8,114 bases of DNA from JBHIBA01 sp046758845 (GTDB lineage: Bacteria > UBA8248 > JACPRG01 > G963555815): assembly GCA_046758845.1 (NCBI GenBank), contig JBHIBA010000211.1, positions 1 through 8,114 on the forward strand, in the 5' to 3' direction. Shown in pieces: positions 5,844 through 8,114 of this stretch; the stretch's first letter is position 1, and each line of letters begins with the position of its first letter. Both the position numbers and the translations under genes were made by a program. Under the pieces are notes generated by a model that saw nothing but the letters and a program-made list of their open reading frames with translations, searched no databases and was not told the DNA's origin.

Positions 5844-5906
5844 AGAAGAAAGCCACCAATAGGTGACGAACCACAAGCCCAGCCGACCCCGCACACAACC
5901 CAAGCA

Positions 5907-5944
5907 GGCCCGGCCATGTGGGTCATCGACCCGCATGCCGGGCC
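5907..5944. repeat. Long near-perfect hairpin between the M24 gene and the R1 block
   Basis: The arm 5907-5924 pairs with 5928-5944 around the loop ATC: 17 pairs including one G-T wobble (5919/5933), with C5914 bulged. It begins GGCCCGGC and ends CCGGGCC. No direct copy is visible elsewhere in the window. It is 112 bp beyond the M24 stop on the minus strand and could form in RNA read from either direction. Confidence 0.75.
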
Positions 5945-5964
5945 GTCAAAAGTTCTAAGGGGGG

Positions 5965-5998
5965 TCTGGGGGGGCGTCTTACAAGAAGCCCCCCCAGA
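5965..5998 (-). terminator. G/C-tract hairpin after the M24 gene, candidate terminator
   Basis: TCTGGGGGGGC (5965-5975) pairs with GCCCCCCCAGA (5988-5998), an 11-bp very stable stem with a 12-nt loop, 58 bp past the M24 stop. On the minus strand it is followed by AC-rich bases and then TTAGAACTTTT; the T tract is late and interrupted. It probably hinders read-through from the M24 unit, but classical intrinsic termination is not certain. Confidence 0.45.
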
Positions 5999-6056
5999 GA
6001 ATACAGGCTTTCATCCCCATCTACACCGCTACGGCACTGACTTGTGGAACTGACCG

Positions 6057-7214
6057 CTACACAACCACCAAATCGCGTCTGCATTGGCTCAGGATTTCGA
6101 AGCCGTCCCCGGTGACGAGGACGTTGTCCTCCACGTGGAAACACCCGTCCGGGCGTATCCAGCCGGGCTCGATGGTGACGACCATCCCGGGTTCCAGGAC
6201 GGTGTGGTCATAGGCCGCCACGTGGGGCGGCTCGGTGATCATCGTCCCCATGCCGTGGCCGATGCGGCCCCCGGCGAAGTTGATCTCGTTGTAGTCGTAT
6301 CCCGCTTCCCGCCACAGGCGGTCGTTCAGGCCCTGGAGCTCGGAGCACTTCACGCCGGGCCGGACGGCCTCGACGGTTTTCCGCGTGATCTCGACGACCA
6401 GGTCGTACACCCGGCGCTGCTCCTGCGAGGGTTCGCCCAGGAAAACCATCCGCGTGAAGTCCGACCAGTAATCCCCAACGCAGCAGCCCCCGTCCATCCA
6501 GAGGACGTCCCCGCTGGCAAGTCGCCGGTCGGCCGGTCCGCCGCAGGCAATGTCGTAGTTCTCGGGGCCTGAGTTGATGAGAAACCAGGGAGAGGCCCCG
6601 CCCCGCTCCAGGTGCAGCCGCACGAACCGGTCCACGACGTCCGCCTCGGTCATGCCGGCACGGACGGCCGGCATAAGGGCCTCGTAGACCTCTGCCGTGA
6701 TGCGCCCCGCCTGGCGAAGGCGCTCGATCTCCGCGGGGGATTTCACCATCCGGCAGCCCCAGACCACTTGGGAGTTGTCGGCGACGCTTGCCCCCGGCAA
6801 TGCCTTCGTGAGCGCCTGGAGGTCTTCGAGGGATATCCCGAGGCGTTGCTCGTACCCCAGCTCGAAGCCGATCTTTCCCGTTGTGAGACCGCGGTCCTTG
6901 AGGGCGCCGGCGATCATCGCGACGGGCGCGCCGCCCAGGTTGTCGTAAATTCGCGTGTCGGGTACGTGTGTGCTTCTGCGGGTCAGGTCCTTGAAGAAGT
7001 GCTGAACGACGCAGATGGGATCGCCCGACCGGGGAAGGATGAAGATCGTCGGCCGGGAGAAGGAAAAGTCCGGGTTGGCGCCGCAGAAGTAGACGTAGTT
7101 GGCCTTCTCGGTGATGAGCAGGGCGTCGAGACGCGCCTCGGCCATCCTGTGCCGGGCGTTTTCCCACCTGTTCTCGTACTCGGACTTGGGAAACCGGTGA
7201 TAGTCAACCGCCAT
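6057..7214 (-). CDS. M24-fold ('pita-bread') metallohydrolase, Xaa-Pro peptidase/creatinase-like
   Basis: Predicted 385-residue cytoplasmic enzyme. An N-terminal creatinase-type domain covers about 10-150 (RMAEARLDALLITEKANYVY) and a catalytic pita-bread domain about 160-375. All five usual metal ligands are visible: D241 (MDGG), D252 (SDFTR), H320 (GHGMG), E349 (IEPGW) and E362 (VEDN), so it should bind two metals, unlike true creatinase. However, the second histidine of the usual HGxGxxxHExP motif is Thr here (HGMGTMITEPP). From memory of the family, such changes occur in M24 enzymes that are not peptidases, for example ectoine-hydrolase-like proteins. The ATG at 7214 follows GGAGAG by 9 nt and lies 16 nt after the XRE-cupin stop, so both are likely one transcript. 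A role in cleaving an amide or C-N bond in a catabolic route is plausible; substrate unknown. Confidence 0.9.
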   Translation of the reverse strand: MAVDYHRFPKSEYENRWENARHRMAEARLDALLITEKANYVYFCGANPDFSFSRPTIFILPRSGDPICVVQHFFKDLTRRSTHVPDTRIYDNLGGAPVAMIAGALKDRGLTTGKIGFELGYEQRLGISLEDLQALTKALPGASVADNSQVVWGCRMVKSPAEIERLRQAGRITAEVYEALMPAVRAGMTEADVVDRFVRLHLERGGASPWFLINSGPENYDIACGGPADRRLASGDVLWMDGGCCVGDYWSDFTRMVFLGEPSQEQRRVYDLVVEITRKTVEAVRPGVKCSELQGLNDRLWREAGYDYNEINFAGGRIGHGMGTMITEPPHVAAYDHTVLEPGMVVTIEPGWIRPDGCFHVEDNVLVTGDGFEILSQCRRDLVVV

Positions 7215-7230
7215 GGTCCTGGGCTCTCCG

Positions 7231-7800
7231 TCAGGGGTACGAGGTCCCGATGACGAGGGCTTCGCAATCCCGTCCGCCGATGGCGCGCGCGCCGTGCCGC
7301 ACCTGAGCGTCAATATAGAGGCTGTCCCCCTCGGAGAGGGTCAGGGTCTTGTCGCCGTAAATGAACTCCAGCCCCCCCTTCAGGATGAAGACAAATTCCT
7401 CGCCTCCGTGGTGGAAGGTGGGAATTTCCGCCAGGTCATGCGGATAAATCAAAAGAAATGGGGCCATCCGTCTTCCCAGGCGATTGGGCGCCAGCGAGTA
7501 GTAGGTGTAGCCGAACGGTGTGCCGGTACGGGAGAGCAGCTTCCTTTCCGCCCTCTGGACGATCACGGGGTCCTCGCCGTCCTCGTCGCTGAACATGTCC
7601 GCCAATGCCACGTTCAAGGCCGAGCAAATGCGCGAATAGGTCGAAATGGGGGAGCTGACTTTGCCGTTCTCAATCTTTGACAAGACGCTCTTGGAGATCC
7701 CCGCCCGCTCGGAAAGCTCCTCGAGGGAAAAGCGGCGCGCCTTGCGGAGGTCGCGTATCCTACCGCCCACCATCTCTTCTACAGACAGCTCTTGGTCCAT
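7231..7800 (-). CDS. XRE-family regulator with C-terminal cupin sensor domain
   Basis: Predicted 189-residue transcription factor. Residues about 12-70 are an XRE/Cro-type helix-turn-helix (RIRDLRKARRFSLEELSERA then GISKSVLSKIENGKVSSPIS), and about 105-187 a cupin beta-barrel. Cupin motif 1 is visible as H130 H131 GGEEF (E135) with the closing KGG, and motif 2 as GDSLYIDAQVRH169, so a metal or small-ligand pocket is likely intact. Length is normal for this common class (about 180-200). The first ATG (7800) is used here; it lacks a clear ribosome site, and ATG at codon 10, preceded by GAAGAG, is an alternative that would still keep the whole HTH. It is the first gene of a unit with the M24 hydrolase and is read from a strong promoter, consistent with control of its own unit by the pathway compound (inference). 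Confidence 0.93.
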   Translation of the reverse strand: MDQELSVEEMVGGRIRDLRKARRFSLEELSERAGISKSVLSKIENGKVSSPISTYSRICSALNVALADMFSDEDGEDPVIVQRAERKLLSRTGTPFGYTYYSLAPNRLGRRMAPFLLIYPHDLAEIPTFHHGGEEFVFILKGGLEFIYGDKTLTLSEGDSLYIDAQVRHGARAIGGRDCEALVIGTSYP

Positions 7801-7849
7801 AAGAGTTCGGCCCGAAGGGTTCCTGAGAGTGGAAAAATTATGTCACCAG

Positions 7850-7878
7850 ATGATACTTTCATCCCGGGAGCCTGTCAA
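7850..7878 (-). promoter_or_regulatory. Strong sigma70-type promoter for the XRE-cupin/M24 unit
   Basis: On the minus strand: perfect -35 TTGACA (7873-7878), 17-bp spacer, then TATCAT (7850-7855), 5 of 6 bases of the -10 box. The predicted start near 7843 gives a leader of about 43 nt before the ATG at 7800. This is the best promoter in the window. Confidence 0.8.
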
Positions 7879-7891
7879 TTCGGTTTTTTGT

Positions 7892-7976
7892 GGGAAGCGC
7901 TTTTTGGGCACCCGCGTGCCGGCTTTCTTGTGGGGGGCGCTTTTTGAAAGGCGCCCCCCCCCCAGCAAAACTTTTC
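7892..7976 (+). repeat. R1 intergenic repeat, copy E (shortened)
   Basis: Same orientation as copy C. It begins with the end unit (7892-7916, AAGCGCTTTTTGGGCACCCG) and has a second partial unit at 7932-7946, an arrangement matching the doubled unit of copy A (144-209). It ends with a C tract and AGCAAAACTTTTC (7964-7976). The central roughly 125 bp found in A and C is missing. The remaining sequence folds into GGGGGGCGC (7932-7940) with GCGCCCCCC (7951-7959) around a 10-nt loop. Its outer unit stops 13 bp before the -35 box of the XRE-cupin promoter. Confidence 0.75.
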
Positions 7977-7980
7977 ATTC

Positions 7981-8020
7981 GCGGAAGAGGGTTGCGCCTG
8001 GTGGCACAACCCTCTTCCGC
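7981..8020. repeat. Hairpin 1 of the structured block after R1 copy E
   Basis: GCGGAAGAGGGTTG (7981-7994) pairs perfectly with CAACCCTCTTCCGC (8007-8020), 14 bp. It continues after one mismatch with GCC/GGC around a TGGT loop. Layout matches the hairpin at 5748-5786, but the stem sequence differs. Confidence 0.85.
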
Positions 8021-8034
8021 AAGAAACTGGCCCG

Positions 8035-8081
8035 TTGCCCGAATGCGGGAGCCTTGCGTAGCAAGGCGCGCATTCGGGCAA
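8035..8081. repeat. Compound hairpin 2 of the structured block after R1 copy E
   Basis: Outer stem TTGCCCGAATGCG (8035-8047) with CGCATTCGGGCAA (8069-8081), 13 bp. It encloses an inner hairpin GCCTTGC (8051-8057) with GCAAGGC (8061-8067) and loop GTA. A 14-nt linker, AAGAAACTGGCCCG, separates it from hairpin 1. The last 33 bp of the window hold nothing further that I recognise. Confidence 0.85.
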
Positions 8082-8114
8082 AGACAGGAGCCATCGCAAG
8101 GCCCCAGACAACCA

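Noticed and set aside
5563..5898. 111-codon open frame on the minus strand across R1 copy C
   Set aside because: It lies wholly in repeat and hairpin DNA; a similar composition in 7875-8111 and 8-285 reflects shared repeat sequence, not a conserved protein.
7875..8111. 78-codon open frame on the minus strand at the right edge
   Set aside because: Covers R1 copy E and its hairpins, with no ribosome site or domain.
1..8114. tRNA, rRNA or known riboswitch
   Set aside because: No cloverleaf, rRNA-like stretch or familiar riboswitch core was recognised on either strand by eye; a covariance search would be needed to exclude one fully.

Overview
The window is a GC-rich bacterial segment in which all seven recognisable genes lie on the minus strand. 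They look like catabolic (accessory-metabolism) genes: a Rieske-type oxygenase, a fumarate-reductase-like flavoprotein with a stand-alone [2Fe-2S] protein, a drug/metabolite-type exporter or permease, an M24-fold hydrolase and two one-component regulators. High GC, long G/C runs between genes, dense intergenic palindromes and one copy of the widespread 'RQAQGRL/LSLSKG' palindromic repeat suit a large, repeat-rich environmental genome (Desulfobacterota-, Methylomirabilota- or Tectomicrobia-like). No marker gene is present, so the phylum is a guess.

Layout, read along the minus strand from the right edge. 7801-8114 is non-coding: it holds a strong sigma70-type promoter (7850-7878), a short copy of an intergenic repeat (called R1 here, 7892-7976) and two large hairpins (7981-8081). 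This promoter drives a two-gene unit, an XRE-cupin regulator (7231-7800) and, 16 nt later, an M24-family hydrolase (6057-7214). A 595-bp non-coding block (5462-6056) follows, with a second R1 copy and four strong hairpins. Next is a tight three-gene unit: flavoprotein (3689-5461), [2Fe-2S] protein (3314-3682) and Rieske oxygenase (2286-3281). A 320-bp gap with a palindromic repeat leads to an EamA-family transporter (1090-1965) and then a GntR/FCD regulator (218-910) behind its own candidate promoter and operator. Positions 1-209 hold a third R1 copy in the opposite orientation.

How the genes may work together (inference): the GntR and XRE-cupin proteins sense small-molecule ligands. The EamA protein moves a substrate or product across the membrane. 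The flavoprotein and [2Fe-2S] protein form a soluble redox pair that either oxidises or reduces a pathway intermediate or feeds electrons to the Rieske oxygenase. The M24 enzyme probably cleaves an amide- or C-N-type substrate. The substrate cannot be read from the sequence.

The most unusual signal is non-coding. After the R1 repeat, the blocks at 5731-5850 and 7964-8090 share the same architecture (R1 end, hairpin 1, short conserved linker, compound hairpin 2), yet the stems differ in sequence and stay perfectly paired through matched changes on both arms. That pattern indicates selection on structure. Two full-length 168-bp R1 copies also lie in inverted orientation around the five-gene block.
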